From contig BJGZ01000003.1 in assembly GCA_014191195.1 (NCBI GenBank), positions 124,001 to 188,000 on the forward strand: DNA of 64,000 nucleotides, read 5' to 3'. Positions 33,340-42,472 of this stretch are shown piece by piece. A program made the position numbers and the translations under genes. The stretch's first letter is position 1. Every line of letters starts with the position of its first letter. The notes beneath the pieces are model-generated. The model had not been told where the DNA came from and searched no databases. It was given only the letters and a program-made list of their open reading frames with translations. This DNA is from Chlorobiota bacterium (GTDB taxonomy: Bacteria; Bacteroidota; Ignavibacteria; Kapaibacteriales; UBA961).

Positions 33340-34776
33340 ATGTCTTCTACATCTCAACCACCAAAGTATCATGAGATACCTTTTTTTCAATCAGTAAATA
33401 CATATTTTGATAAAGCGGCTTCTTTATTAGACCATCCAAAAGGCCTTTTAGAACAAATCAGAGCATGTAATTCTGTTTATCATATGCAATTCCCTGTTAG
33501 AGTAAATGGTGAAATACAAGTAATTTCTGCATGGAGAGCCGAACATAGCCATCATAAATTACCTTGTAAAGGTGGTATCCGTTATAGCGAAAATGTCAAT
33601 CAAGATGAAGTGATAGCACTAGCCGCTTTAATGACATATAAATGTGCTGTTGTTAATGTACCATTTGGTGGTGGCAAAGGTGGTATAAAAATTAATCCAA
33701 AAGAGTACACCGAAGAAGAATTAGAAAGAATTACAAGAAGATATACAGTTGAGCTTATTCATAAAAATTTTATCGGTCCATCTGTAGACGTTCCTGCTCC
33801 TGACTATGGAACAGGCCCAAGAGAAATGGCCTGGATTGCAGATACATATCAATCTTTTAAAGGTGGCGAGATTGATGCGATGGGTTGCGTAACTGGAAAA
33901 CCAATACCTCAAGGTGGCGTACGTGGAAGAACAGAGGCAACTGGCAGAGGTTTATATTTTGGTATTAGAGAAGCAGTTAATGATACAGAACTTATGAGTA
34001 GTCTTGGTTTACAAACAGGATTTCTTGATAAAACTATTATCATTCAAGGATTTGGTAATGTTGGATATCATGCAGCTAAGTTTTTAGAAGAAGCAGGTGC
34101 TACTATTATTGGTATTATTGAATGGGATGGTGCTATTTACAATGCTAATGGTTTAAATATTGAAGATGTATTCAAACATCATAAAACAACTGGATCTATT
34201 AAACATTTTGCTGGGGCACAAACGATTGCAGAAGGAAATACTGTATTAGAATATCCATGTGATATTCTTGTACCTGCTGCTTTAGAATCTCAAATTACTG
34301 ATTATAATGCAGATCGAATCCAAGCTAAAATCATCGCTGAAGGTGCAAATGGACCTATCGCAGCTTCTGCTGAGCCAACTTTATTAGCAAAAAATATTCT
34401 TATTATTCCAGACATGTATTTAAATGCAGGTGGTGTAGTAGTGTCTTATTTCGAATGGCTTAAGAATATCTCTCATGTTCGTTTTGGCCGCATGGATAAA
34501 CGATTTGAAGAAAGAGGAAATCTTGGATTAGTTGCAACAGTAGAACGCCTTACAGGTAAATCTTTAAGCGAAACTGAGAAAAATCTCCTTATACGTGGCC
34601 CAGAAGAAGAAGATTTAGTTAATTCTGGTTTAGAAGACTCTATGATAACAGCATATCATGAAATAATGAATATTTGGAGATCTCGACCAAATGTAAAAGA
34701 TATGCGAACTGCTGCCTTTATCTCTGCTATTGATAAAATTGCTGTTTCTTATTTCCAGATGGGAATATTTCCATAA
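33340..34776 (+). CDS. gdhA: Glutamate dehydrogenase (Glu/Leu/Phe/Val family)
   Basis: Oxidative deamination of glutamate to 2-oxoglutarate, or the reverse. N-terminal catalytic blocks [25 protein letters not shown] and [12 protein letters not shown] (with the conserved Lys and Asp residues) are followed by the Rossmann nucleotide domain beginning [13 protein letters not shown], and AEGANGP. Length 478 from the ATG at 33340, which has AGGA 6 bases upstream; a TTG at 33319 is less likely. Coenzyme choice cannot be read with certainty. It regenerates 2-oxoglutarate as acceptor for the upstream aminotransferase. Confidence 0.94.
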   Translation: MSSTSQPPKYHEIPFFQSVNTYFDKAASLLDHPKGLLEQIRACNSVYHMQFPVRVNGEIQVISAWRAEHSHHKLPCKGGIRYSENVNQDEVIALAALMTYKCAVVNVPFGGGKGGIKINPKEYTEEELERITRRYTVELIHKNFIGPSVDVPAPDYGTGPREMAWIADTYQSFKGGEIDAMGCVTGKPIPQGGVRGRTEATGRGLYFGIREAVNDTELMSSLGLQTGFLDKTIIIQGFGNVGYHAAKFLEEAGATIIGIIEWDGAIYNANGLNIEDVFKHHKTTGSIKHFAGAQTIAEGNTVLEYPCDILVPAALESQITDYNADRIQAKIIAEGANGPIAASAEPTLLAKNILIIPDMYLNAGGVVVSYFEWLKNISHVRFGRMDKRFEERGNLGLVATVERLTGKSLSETEKNLLIRGPEEEDLVNSGLEDSMITAYHEIMNIWRSRPNVKDMRTAAFISAIDKIAVSYFQMGIFP

Positions 34777-34971
34777 TAAGTATCCATTTTTTATAAACTT
34801 TTTGTAACATTCATATATTTTTTTTATAAATAGTTTGTAATTAATAATTTTTATGGTAAATTGTAGAACCTTTATTTGGTTTGGATGTGGACCAATAAGC
34901 TGAATCTCCTTTTTATTTGAGTGTATGATGATTACAGCAAAGGGATTGACACATCAATGGAAGGAATGAGT

Positions 34972-35295
34972 ATGAATATCTATGTAGGCAATTTGCCATA
35001 CAGCGTTGGTGCAGAAGATTTACGCACCTTGTTTGAGAACTACGGTTCAGTTACTGGAGCATTTGTTATTTCTGACAAAGCAACAGGTAGATCTAGAGGT
35101 TTTGGTTTTGTTGAAATGGATGACGAAAACGAAGCACGCACTGGTATTGAATCAACAAATGGTGCACTGTTCAGTGGACGCACATTAGTTGTTAACGAAG
35201 CTCGCCCACGTGACGAGCAGCCTCGCGGCCCACGTCGTGATTTTCGCGGTGGTGGCGGTGGTGGTGGCGATCGTCGCTCAAATCGTTATGAATAA
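34972..35295 (+). CDS. Small RRM-type RNA-binding protein
   Basis: 107-residue protein: a single RNA-recognition motif with RNP2 IYVGNL (3-8) and RNP1 RGFGFVEM (42-49), then an Arg/Gly-rich tail with seven consecutive Gly. Such proteins act as RNA chaperones in cyanobacteria and Bacteroidota, often cold-induced. The ATG at 34972 is preferred: AAGGA lies 6 bases before it, and the RRM starts at once. GC content and arginine codon use (CGT/CGC) are higher than in neighbours, as for highly expressed genes. It has its own leader of about 190 bases after gdhA and a terminator at 35362-35393. Confidence 0.93.
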   Translation: MNIYVGNLPYSVGAEDLRTLFENYGSVTGAFVISDKATGRSRGFGFVEMDDENEARTGIESTNGALFSGRTLVVNEARPRDEQPRGPRRDFRGGGGGGGDRRSNRYE

Positions 35296-35361
35296 TTGAT
35301 TACAACATATATCATAGATGCTTAGCTTCTCTGTTGTAGCTTTACTTTCATAAAAGTACTT

Positions 35362-35393
35362 GAACCCTCACTTTTTTTAAAAGCTGAGGGTTC
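35362..35393 (+). terminator. Rho-independent terminator after the RRM gene
   Basis: GAACCCTCA (35362-35370) and TGAGGGTTC (35385-35393) form a perfect 9-bp stem with a 14-base T-rich loop, followed by a T-rich tail (TTTGTTTTT). It separates the RRM gene from the PhnE-like permease gene. Confidence 0.8.
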
Positions 35394-35428
35394 TTTGTTT
35401 TTGAATATTCTTAATATTGAAATTGTAT

Positions 35429-36472
35429 ATGTCCTTAAATATTAACTCTTCTTTAGAAACATCTAAAGGTTCTGTTTCCTTGAATATTCAAAGTTTTATC
35501 ATTGATATCATTTTAACGTGGTACATGTTAATTACTTCACACAGAATTGTTGGATCTACTTTATTTACTTATCAAGTTTCTTCTTCTTTTTATATTCAAT
35601 TAATGTATATTTTTACTGCCATTTCTGTAAGTATTCTTTTATTTTTTACAAAATGTTCAATTGGTAGACTTACATTAGGATTAGAGCAATCTCATCTTCA
35701 AAAAAAGATCTCTAAACATCTTTCTTGGATAGTTTTTTCTCTTTCGATTATTTCAGGGTGGATAATTACTAAAATATCGCCTATCGATTTTTTTTCTCAA
35801 CAAGGTTTGAACGGAGCGGGAAATATTTTTTATGCCCTTATTACCCCTGAATTATCGATTATTGATATAGCCCTTAAAGCATTGGTTGAGACAATTTATA
35901 TAGCTTTAATTGCAACTATAATTGCGCTTCCCTTCTCTTTTATTCTAGGATTTTTAAGTGCTAGAACCTTAATGAACAATAGTCTAACTAGTAGCATTAT
36001 CTATAATATTGTAAGAATTACAGCTAATTTTAGCCGATCTATAGAGCCGCTTATTTGGGCAATTATTTTTTCAGTGTGGGTTGGTATTGGACCATTTGCA
36101 GGCATGTTAGCATTAATGGTTCATACAGTTGCATCATTAACAAAACAATATTCAGAGCAAATTGAAGATATTGACAATGGCCCCATTGAAGCTATTGAAG
36201 CAACAGGAGCACATCCTTTACAGGTTATATATTATGGAATTATTCCTCAAATAGTATTACCCTTTTTAAGCTTTACTATTTATCGTTGGGATATCAATGT
36301 AAGAATGGCTACAATTATTGGATTGGTTGGGGGTGGTGGAATTGGCACTATGCTTATGCAATTTCAAGGACTTGCCCAATGGCATGAAGTTGGTCTTATT
36401 ATTTTAATGATTGCATTAGTAGTTTGGGTAATGGACTATATTTCAGCAAGAGTAAGGGAAGTTCTTAGATAA
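35429..36472 (+). CDS. PhnE-like ABC transporter permease with an RDD-like N-terminal extension
   Basis: The C-terminal 260 residues are a binding-protein-dependent permease of the PhnE phosphonate/phosphite type: NFSRSIEPLIWAIIF, then EAIEATGAHPLQVIYYG (the EAA cytoplasmic loop) and VRMATIIGLVGGGGIG. The N-terminal 90 residues hold two or three extra hydrophobic helices; SFIIDIILTW and SIGRLTLGLE resemble the RDD family (weak). The ATG at 35429 is preferred to a TTG at 35417. No phnC ATPase or phnD binding-protein gene is adjacent, so it is orphaned in this window. Substrate may be phosphonate, phosphite or another oxyanion. It converges on pyrD with no gap. Confidence 0.82.
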   Translation: MSLNINSSLETSKGSVSLNIQSFIIDIILTWYMLITSHRIVGSTLFTYQVSSSFYIQLMYIFTAISVSILLFFTKCSIGRLTLGLEQSHLQKKISKHLSWIVFSLSIISGWIITKISPIDFFSQQGLNGAGNIFYALITPELSIIDIALKALVETIYIALIATIIALPFSFILGFLSARTLMNNSLTSSIIYNIVRITANFSRSIEPLIWAIIFSVWVGIGPFAGMLALMVHTVASLTKQYSEQIEDIDNGPIEAIEATGAHPLQVIYYGIIPQIVLPFLSFTIYRWDINVRMATIIGLVGGGGIGTMLMQFQGLAQWHEVGLIILMIALVVWVMDYISARVREVLR

Positions 36473-37609
36473 TCAGAATATTTTCATATCTATCTCTTCA
36501 TATATTTTTTTATAGATATCATAGGTGTGTTTTCCATATTGCTCATAATATCCTGTATACCATTGCGTTAAAGATGCTCCTGATTTTATTGCATTATTTA
36601 TATCAGAACCATTTTGAATCCCCCCCGTTGATATGATAGAAAATTCTTTTTGTAATTGCTTTGATTGAATATATTGAGAAGCACTGTAACATAATGACAA
36701 AGAATCTTCCCTTAATATTCTACCACTAAGCCCTCCGCCAAAGGTATTGGTAAAGTAATCGTATAAATCAATATCCCTTTTATCAATCTTATCTCTATAA
36801 TATGCATAGTTAATTGAAGTATTACCCACATTAATGCCACTATATCCCAGATCTATCAATACCTGTAATAATTCTGGTAATTGATTAATATTGATGTCAT
36901 TCGAAAATTTTACAAAAACGGGTATATGATTATATTTCTTAATTATCTGCTTAGAAATAACTTCTAAACGTATAAGTAATTCTGGATCTAAGCTTGACAT
37001 ATCTGTTTGCTTATGTCCTTCTACATTAGGACAACTCTCATTAATTTCAATAAAATCAACAGAAGCTTTAATATATAATGTGATTCCTTCAATTAATAAT
37101 GGTATAGCTAAGTTTTGCTGCATACCAGGATCAGCCGAAACACTAGCACCAATAGGAAAATCTTTATACCGGGGAAATGTATGAATCTTTTTTGCTATTG
37201 CTTCATGGCCTGCATTAGGAAGTCCTAACCAATTTGAAGCCGAATGAGAATGTGGATAAGGAGTGAATGGTAATGATATACCATTCTTTTTATTTCCAAT
37301 TCGAACAGAAGAAGTTGTAGTGCCAGCCAGAAAGGCGCCAGCCCCTAAGAGATAAGATTTATGATAACCTTCTGCATATTTATACATTCCAGCAGCATTA
37401 CATATTGGAGATCTAAATGTTAATCCAGAGATAGTCCTAGATAATCCAGATGGAACGACAATAGGTTGTAAATGTGTATCTTTAGAAGCTAAATCTGCAT
37501 ACCATCTACTTGTTGATGAATATAAAGAAGCAAATAAATCAGAAGGCAATATTGTAAGGAGTGGCCTTATTTTGCTATCTAATCTTGCTAAAATATTAGG
37601 TAAACTCAT
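36473..37609 (-). CDS. pyrD: Dihydroorotate dehydrogenase family protein
   Basis: FMN barrel enzyme of pyrimidine synthesis, converting dihydroorotate to orotate. The FMN-site blocks NAAGMYKYAEG, SASNWLGLPNAG, VFVKFSND, GGLSGR and STGGIQNGSD are present. Class assignment is mixed: the substrate loop INESCPNVEG resembles class 1 (N-x-SCPN), whereas NTFGGGLSGR resembles class 2. Length 378 with an N-terminal helical stretch fits the class 2, membrane quinone-linked form better. It lies 4 bases after the rpoN stop and ends a DUF3109-rpoN-pyrD transcript. Confidence 0.8.
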   Translation of the reverse strand: MSLPNILARLDSKIRPLLTILPSDLFASLYSSTSRWYADLASKDTHLQPIVVPSGLSRTISGLTFRSPICNAAGMYKYAEGYHKSYLLGAGAFLAGTTTSSVRIGNKKNGISLPFTPYPHSHSASNWLGLPNAGHEAIAKKIHTFPRYKDFPIGASVSADPGMQQNLAIPLLIEGITLYIKASVDFIEINESCPNVEGHKQTDMSSLDPELLIRLEVISKQIIKKYNHIPVFVKFSNDININQLPELLQVLIDLGYSGINVGNTSINYAYYRDKIDKRDIDLYDYFTNTFGGGLSGRILREDSLSLCYSASQYIQSKQLQKEFSIISTGGIQNGSDINNAIKSGASLTQWYTGYYEQYGKHTYDIYKKIYEEIDMKIF

Positions 37610-37613
37610 AGAT

Positions 37614-39293
37614 TTATAATTCTTTTCTTAATCTAGCCACGGGTATTCTTAACTGCTCTCTGTACTTTGCTACTGTGCGCCTTGCTACGTTTAAGCCTTG
37701 TTTTTTTAATTCTTTTGTTAATCTATCGTCGCTATGCGGCTTTAAATTTGGCTCTTTATCAATCAACTCTTTAATTTTCTGTTTGATAACTCTTGTCGAT
37801 ATCTCTTCGCCGTCATCAGAAGGTAATGATTCACTGAAAAAATATCTTAATTCAAAAGTTCCAAAACTTGTTTGTACATATTTACCATTTACTATACGAC
37901 ATATAGTAGAAACATCCATCCCTGTAACATCGGCTACATCTTTATATATCAATGGTTTAAGAGCGCTTTCACCATATCTAAAGAAATCTTTTTGTGCACC
38001 AGCAATACCTGTCATTACCTTTAACATAGTTTTTTTTCTTTGCCGAATTGCTTGTAATAAGAATTTAGCATCATCATATTTTTTTCTAAGCCATTCCCTA
38101 GTTTCTTTATTATATTTCCTATATCTGGCTTCTTTTTTTAAGTCTTCATACATTTTATTTAATCGCAATTGAGGAATTCTATTGTCATTAACTGTAATAA
38201 TAAGATCATCAGATTCATCATCTGCAATGATCATAAAATCTGGGATGACAGTAGAAGTACCTTGAGAAATTCCCATTCCACCTGGTTTAGGATTTAATCT
38301 TCTTATTGCATCAATTGCTTTTTTCAAATCATCTTCATTGATATTATGTTGTCTACATAATACAGGATAATGCTTCATTACAAAAACATCATAGCTTTTA
38401 TCAATGATATTCTTAGCTAATTCTTCTGCAGCAGAACAATTATTTATTGCTTTTAATTGAAGCAATAAACATTCTCGAAGATTTCTGGATGCTATGCCTG
38501 ATGGTTCTTGTGATTGTACAAGATGCAATGCCTTTTCAGCAGATTCTAGGTTCACATATTCGATTGGCACTGGTGCATTGGGCTCTGATAATAATTCAGC
38601 TAATTCATTATCATCATCTTCCAGATTATCAAAATAAGAATGAGTAGGTATTTTAGGTCTTAAACTTCTCTCTAAATATTCCCTTTGCCTACGTAGATAA
38701 TCTCTATGAAGTTTATGATTTTCTTCCGCTATTTTGGTATTAATATCGTCAACTATTTCTTCCAAAGATCTTCTTAAATAACCATCATCTTCAAGATTAC
38801 CAATTATTGTATAACAAATCAAGCGCATTTCATCTTTTAAATTCAACATATTTACTTGAGATATTAAATCATCGGTAAATGTAATTGTATCTTTAATCTG
38901 AAATCCGCCATAATCATCGTCATCTTCATATTGATCTTTTGTTTTATCTACACTATTACCCTCATTCCATGCTGATTCATAAAAATCAAATGGATCACGA
39001 TGTTCTTCTTGATAAGGTTCTTGTTCTTCATAGTTTGCTTCATGGTCCTTTTCTCCATCATAAGCATCTTGAGGAATTGTATGAACCATTGTTTCATTCG
39101 GTACAAAATCACTGTCTTCATCAATAGTTACAATATCATCGGATGTTTCATCAAGCATCGGATTTTGCTCGATTTCTTGGCGTACATGCTGCTCTAATTG
39201 CAATATTGGCAATTGAAGCAATTTTAAATATTGTATTTGCTGAGGTGTTAATGTTTGTAATAGTGATGTCTGTAAAGACATAGATACTTTCAT
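37614..39293 (-). CDS. rpoN: RNA polymerase sigma-54 factor
   Basis: Alternative sigma factor that needs AAA+ enhancer-binding proteins to open promoters. The glutamine-rich region I (MSLQTSLLQTLTPQQIQYLKLLQ, first part shown by its Q/L pattern at 4-30), an acidic region II (about 45-135), the core-binding region and HTH (DVADVTGMDVSTICRIV), and the RpoN box ARRTVAKYRE (about 537-546 of 559) are complete. The ATG at 39293 is supported by a 4-base overlap with the upstream DUF3109 gene; the frame continues upstream but without family match. No -24/-12 promoter was recognised in this window. Confidence 0.96.
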   Translation of the reverse strand: MKVSMSLQTSLLQTLTPQQIQYLKLLQLPILQLEQHVRQEIEQNPMLDETSDDIVTIDEDSDFVPNETMVHTIPQDAYDGEKDHEANYEEQEPYQEEHRDPFDFYESAWNEGNSVDKTKDQYEDDDDYGGFQIKDTITFTDDLISQVNMLNLKDEMRLICYTIIGNLEDDGYLRRSLEEIVDDINTKIAEENHKLHRDYLRRQREYLERSLRPKIPTHSYFDNLEDDDNELAELLSEPNAPVPIEYVNLESAEKALHLVQSQEPSGIASRNLRECLLLQLKAINNCSAAEELAKNIIDKSYDVFVMKHYPVLCRQHNINEDDLKKAIDAIRRLNPKPGGMGISQGTSTVIPDFMIIADDESDDLIITVNDNRIPQLRLNKMYEDLKKEARYRKYNKETREWLRKKYDDAKFLLQAIRQRKKTMLKVMTGIAGAQKDFFRYGESALKPLIYKDVADVTGMDVSTICRIVNGKYVQTSFGTFELRYFFSESLPSDDGEEISTRVIKQKIKELIDKEPNLKPHSDDRLTKELKKQGLNVARRTVAKYREQLRIPVARLRKEL

Positions 39294-39865
39294 GGCGTCC
39301 CTCCTTCTGTTTCTTTCACATAATTGCGAAGCTCCATATACCAATCTTCTCCATATGCCCTAATTAAAGCTTCTTTAACAGATTCATAGCTGTTTGTATG
39401 AGTAGATATGCCATGATTATATGCTGGCTTGCATTCTTCAAATGGAGAAAAACTTAAGTAATCTCCACCGAAATTTTTTACACGTATTGGAAACAAATGA
39501 CAAGATATTGGTTTTCGAAAAAGAGAATTTCCATCAAAGTATGATTTCTCTAATGCACATTTTGCTATATGATGTTCATCATAAAAAACGAAAACACAAT
39601 CTTTATTGTCGATACAAGTAACTGATAAATCATTTTCAGCACCAGATATATAACCATGCTTTTCGATATACTCTATAGAATTCTGAGATAAATATGGAAT
39701 AGCATGAGAAAAAGCTTTTTGCAATAATTCAACCTCAGAGATATCCAATGGAGCGCCCTCCCCACCTGTAATTGTACAGCATGCACCTTTACAAGCCCCT
39801 AAATCACATGAAAATGGGGTAGAAATGATATTCTCGTCAATTAATATGTCTTCTATGAGAATCAT
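39290..39865 (-). CDS. DUF3109-family cysteine-rich protein
   Basis: 191-residue protein with the CDLGACKGACC cluster (C20, C25, C29, C30), further cysteines at CIDNKDC, CALEKSYF, CHLFPIRV and EECKPAY, and the GGEGAPLD block. This matches the DUF3109 family (YkgJ-related Zn/Fe-S-type cysteine proteins) conserved in Bacteroidota and Chlorobi. The cluster most likely binds zinc or an iron-sulfur centre; function is not known. It overlaps rpoN by 4 bases and starts the three-gene minus-strand transcript. Cytosolic, no signal peptide. Confidence 0.85.
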   Translation of the reverse strand: MILIEDILIDENIISTPFSCDLGACKGACCTITGGEGAPLDISEVELLQKAFSHAIPYLSQNSIEYIEKHGYISGAENDLSVTCIDNKDCVFVFYDEHHIAKCALEKSYFDGNSLFRKPISCHLFPIRVKNFGGDYLSFSPFEECKPAYNHGISTHTNSYESVKEALIRAYGEDWYMELRNYVKETEGGTP

Positions 39866-39983
39866 GGCGTAGTCTTTGTATTGTGGACGCCTGATATATG
39901 CTGCAATATATCATGGTATGATTTTTGCCTAAACTAACTAATGTACTTTTTAAAAACAAGAAAAACTATCAATTCAGAGTGTA

Positions 39984-40011
39984 TATAAAAAAAGGCCAAT
40001 AATGGCCTTTT
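39984..40011 (-). terminator. Rho-independent terminator after glyA
   Basis: AAAAGGCCA (39990-39998) and TGGCCTTTT (40003-40011) form a 9-bp stem with a 4-base loop. On the minus strand the stem is followed by T-rich sequence (the A-run 39987-39993 on the plus strand). It lies directly after the glyA stop. Confidence 0.85.
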
Positions 40012-40014
40012 CAT

Positions 40015-41322
40015 TTATATACTTGGATAAATCGAAAAATCTTTACAGTAGTCTTTCACTTCTTGCTTAACTTTTTCAGGAATACCCTCTTGATTAATAT
40101 GAGAAAGTACTGTATCGATAAAGTCTGCAATGTGCTTCATATCATGTTCTTTAAAGCCTCGGGATGTCATAGCAGCTGCACCAAGCCTTATTCCAGAGGT
40201 TATCAAAGGTGGCTGTGTATCGTATGGGACAGCATTTTTATTGCAAGTAATACCAGATGCATCAAGTGCCAATTCAGCCTGCTTTCCTGTTAAATTTCTA
40301 TTTCTAAGATCAATCAACATTAAATGATTATCTGTTCCACCACTTACAATATTATATCCTTTATCAAGCAAAGCACTTGCCAATGTAGAGGCATTTTTTA
40401 CTACTTGCTTTGTATATGTATGAAAAGAATCTCCTAATGCTTCTTGAAATGCAATTGCTTTTGCAGCAATAACATGCATCAAGGGTCCGCCTTGAATACC
40501 GGGCATAACCATTGAATCAATAAGTTCTCCCATCAGCTTAATGCGTCCAGATTTTGGTGCTACTATTCCAAAAGGGTTTTCATAATTATTCCCCATCATG
40601 ATAATACCACCTCTTGGACCTCTTAACGTTTTATGAGTAGTACTGGTAACAATATCACAATATGGAACTGGATTCATAAGATGTCCTTTTGCTATCAATC
40701 CAGCTGGATGAGCAATATCAGCCATTAAGAATGCACCAATAGAATTGGCTATATCTCTGAATGCTTTAAAATCAATATTTCTGGAATAAGCCGAAGCACC
40801 AACTGTTATCATTTTTGGCTTATGTTCTTTGGCTAATTCTGCAACACGATTATAATCAATAAGGCCTGTTTCTTTATCTAAACCATAGGGAACAAAATTA
40901 TAGAACTTTCCAGAAAAATTGACGGGAGAGCCATGAGTAAGATGTCCACCATGAGATAAATCCATACCTAAAACAGTATCACCTGGTTTTAGATAAACAA
41001 AATACACAGCCATATTGGCTCCGGAACCACTATGAGGCTGCACATTAACATATTGAGCACCATACAGAGTTTTCAATCTTTCTATTGCAAGATTTTCGGC
41101 AACATCAACCCATTCACAGCCACCATAATAACGCTTGCCTGGATATCCTTCTGCATATTTGTTTGTAAGAACTGAACCCTGAGCTTCCATAACTGCTTGT
41201 GATGTAAAGTTTTCACTTGCAATAAGCTCTAATTTATCGCATTGCCTAGAGTATTCTCCGGTAATTGCTGCATACATTTCAGGATCTTGATTCTTTATGA
41301 TATCGTACATATTTTTCTTCAC
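40015..41322 (-). CDS. glyA: Serine hydroxymethyltransferase
   Basis: PLP enzyme interconverting serine and glycine with tetrahydrofolate, the main source of one-carbon units. Characteristic blocks: [40 protein letters not shown] and the PLP-lysine site [13 protein letters not shown] (Lys at about 230). Length 435 is typical. It sits 6 bases after the T9SS-type protein gene on the same strand, but I see no functional link; glyA may also have an internal promoter. No glycine riboswitch was found upstream. Confidence 0.97.
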   Translation of the reverse strand: MKKNMYDIIKNQDPEMYAAITGEYSRQCDKLELIASENFTSQAVMEAQGSVLTNKYAEGYPGKRYYGGCEWVDVAENLAIERLKTLYGAQYVNVQPHSGSGANMAVYFVYLKPGDTVLGMDLSHGGHLTHGSPVNFSGKFYNFVPYGLDKETGLIDYNRVAELAKEHKPKMITVGASAYSRNIDFKAFRDIANSIGAFLMADIAHPAGLIAKGHLMNPVPYCDIVTSTTHKTLRGPRGGIIMMGNNYENPFGIVAPKSGRIKLMGELIDSMVMPGIQGGPLMHVIAAKAIAFQEALGDSFHTYTKQVVKNASTLASALLDKGYNIVSGGTDNHLMLIDLRNRNLTGKQAELALDASGITCNKNAVPYDTQPPLITSGIRLGAAAMTSRGFKEHDMKHIADFIDTVLSHINQEGIPEKVKQEVKDYCKDFSIYPSI

Positions 41323-41328
41323 TAATTT

Positions 41329-42270
41329 TTAATACTGAACAAAGGGTGTATAAACAGTGCCTGTCTGTGTAGTATAACGGACAAAGTATGAGCCTGGAGA
41401 AAACTGCGGTAATTGTAATTTATCTCCAATATTTAATACTGAATTGAAGCTGAACACAGTTTCACCCAATATATTTGCTATTGATATTGTAGCATGTTGA
41501 TCAAATTTAGAAACTGGAATATTCAATTGAGCAGAATTTCCATGTAAAACAGGATTAGGTGAAACATTCAAATCATCTTGCACTATTATTGTTTCATTCA
41601 TACTTAATGGCGCTTGACATATTACTTCACCGTTTATTGCATTTACATAACAATCATATACTGCTTCTTGAGTTTTAGGGTCAGCAAAATTAAACAGCCA
41701 TATAGGTGTACCTGCTGGGAAATTCACTCCAGGTAATTCAAATGGGGATGAAAACACAAGAATAAAAGGTGGTTTGGCTGTTGGATACTTAGCATTATAT
41801 GTTTTGAATCCCATATCTGCTTTTAGCTTAGTAGCTATAATATCAGAATTAAGGACATTTGATGGAATAGTATCTTGTGGCACAAAAGGAATATTACCAG
41901 GACCGGCACCATCAGGTATAGGAAATTGCTGAAATCCTAGAAATGGTACTTTTATCATTGCTAATAATTTAGTTATTACCGAATCGGATTTATCTAAAGC
42001 ACTAATAACATAAATCCATATTGGAGATTTACCAGTTTTAATATCATACACACCACCAATAAGAGAAACGATTTGTCCTAAACCAGTAGTATCACCAAGC
42101 GTTACAATAGATACCAACTTGGGTGATTTCCAGCCTGAATCAGCGGCTATTTTTTTTGCTGCTGCAATACCTTCATTCATTAAATATGGTTGAGCAAACT
42201 GAGCCTGAGAAGAAAAAGCTCCTACACATATAATGCTCATTACAAGAAATAACTGAACTATCTTTTTCAT
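41329..42270 (-). CDS. Secreted protein with T9SS-type C-terminal sorting domain
   Basis: 313 residues. Signal peptide about 1-23 (ends SSQAQ). The central region (about 25-225) has no family I recognise; it begins with a helix and contains GLGQIVSLIGGVYD, IWIYVI and ILVFSSPFELPG, suggesting a mixed alpha/beta fold. The last 85 residues (VSPNPVLHGNSAQLNIPV, then ANILGETVFSF and SPGSYFVRY) are a typical type A sorting domain, so the protein is expected to cross the outer membrane by T9SS. It precedes glyA by 6 bases. The 200-bp upstream region holds a CTTCATGAAG palindrome with no evident role. Confidence 0.78.
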   Translation of the reverse strand: MKKIVQLFLVMSIICVGAFSSQAQFAQPYLMNEGIAAAKKIAADSGWKSPKLVSIVTLGDTTGLGQIVSLIGGVYDIKTGKSPIWIYVISALDKSDSVITKLLAMIKVPFLGFQQFPIPDGAGPGNIPFVPQDTIPSNVLNSDIIATKLKADMGFKTYNAKYPTAKPPFILVFSSPFELPGVNFPAGTPIWLFNFADPKTQEAVYDCYVNAINGEVICQAPLSMNETIIVQDDLNVSPNPVLHGNSAQLNIPVSKFDQHATISIANILGETVFSFNSVLNIGDKLQLPQFSPGSYFVRYTTQTGTVYTPFVQY

Positions 42271-42472
42271 ATAGATCCCACTAATTAAAAAAATTGCGAT
42301 TTAATATGTTTTATTTAAACTATTTATATCAAATTATGAAAAATATAAGCCTTCATGAAGTAGTTTTTTGAATATGTACATGTATAGAAAAATAAACTCT
42401 ATTCCTACATAGTGAACGTTTCGTAATTTTGTACTTCTAAAGATCACATTATTCTGATTATTATTTGCTACC

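Noticed and set aside
39294-39344. Upstream extension of rpoN (start at 39344)
   Set aside because: The added residues have no similarity to sigma-54, and the ATG at 39293 gives the 4-base overlap typical of coupled genes.
42350-42361. CTTCATGAAG palindrome followed by T residues upstream of the fused E1 gene
   Set aside because: Only five base pairs with no loop and no nearby 3' gene end; not convincing as terminator or operator.
42424-42431. TAATTTTG as a promoter -7 box for the E1 gene
   Set aside because: No TTG or TTTG at the required 19-base spacing upstream; kept only as a remark in the gene entry.
41323-42472. Glycine riboswitch upstream of glyA
   Set aside because: glyA begins 6 bases after the preceding gene, and the region upstream of that gene shows no tandem aptamer pattern.
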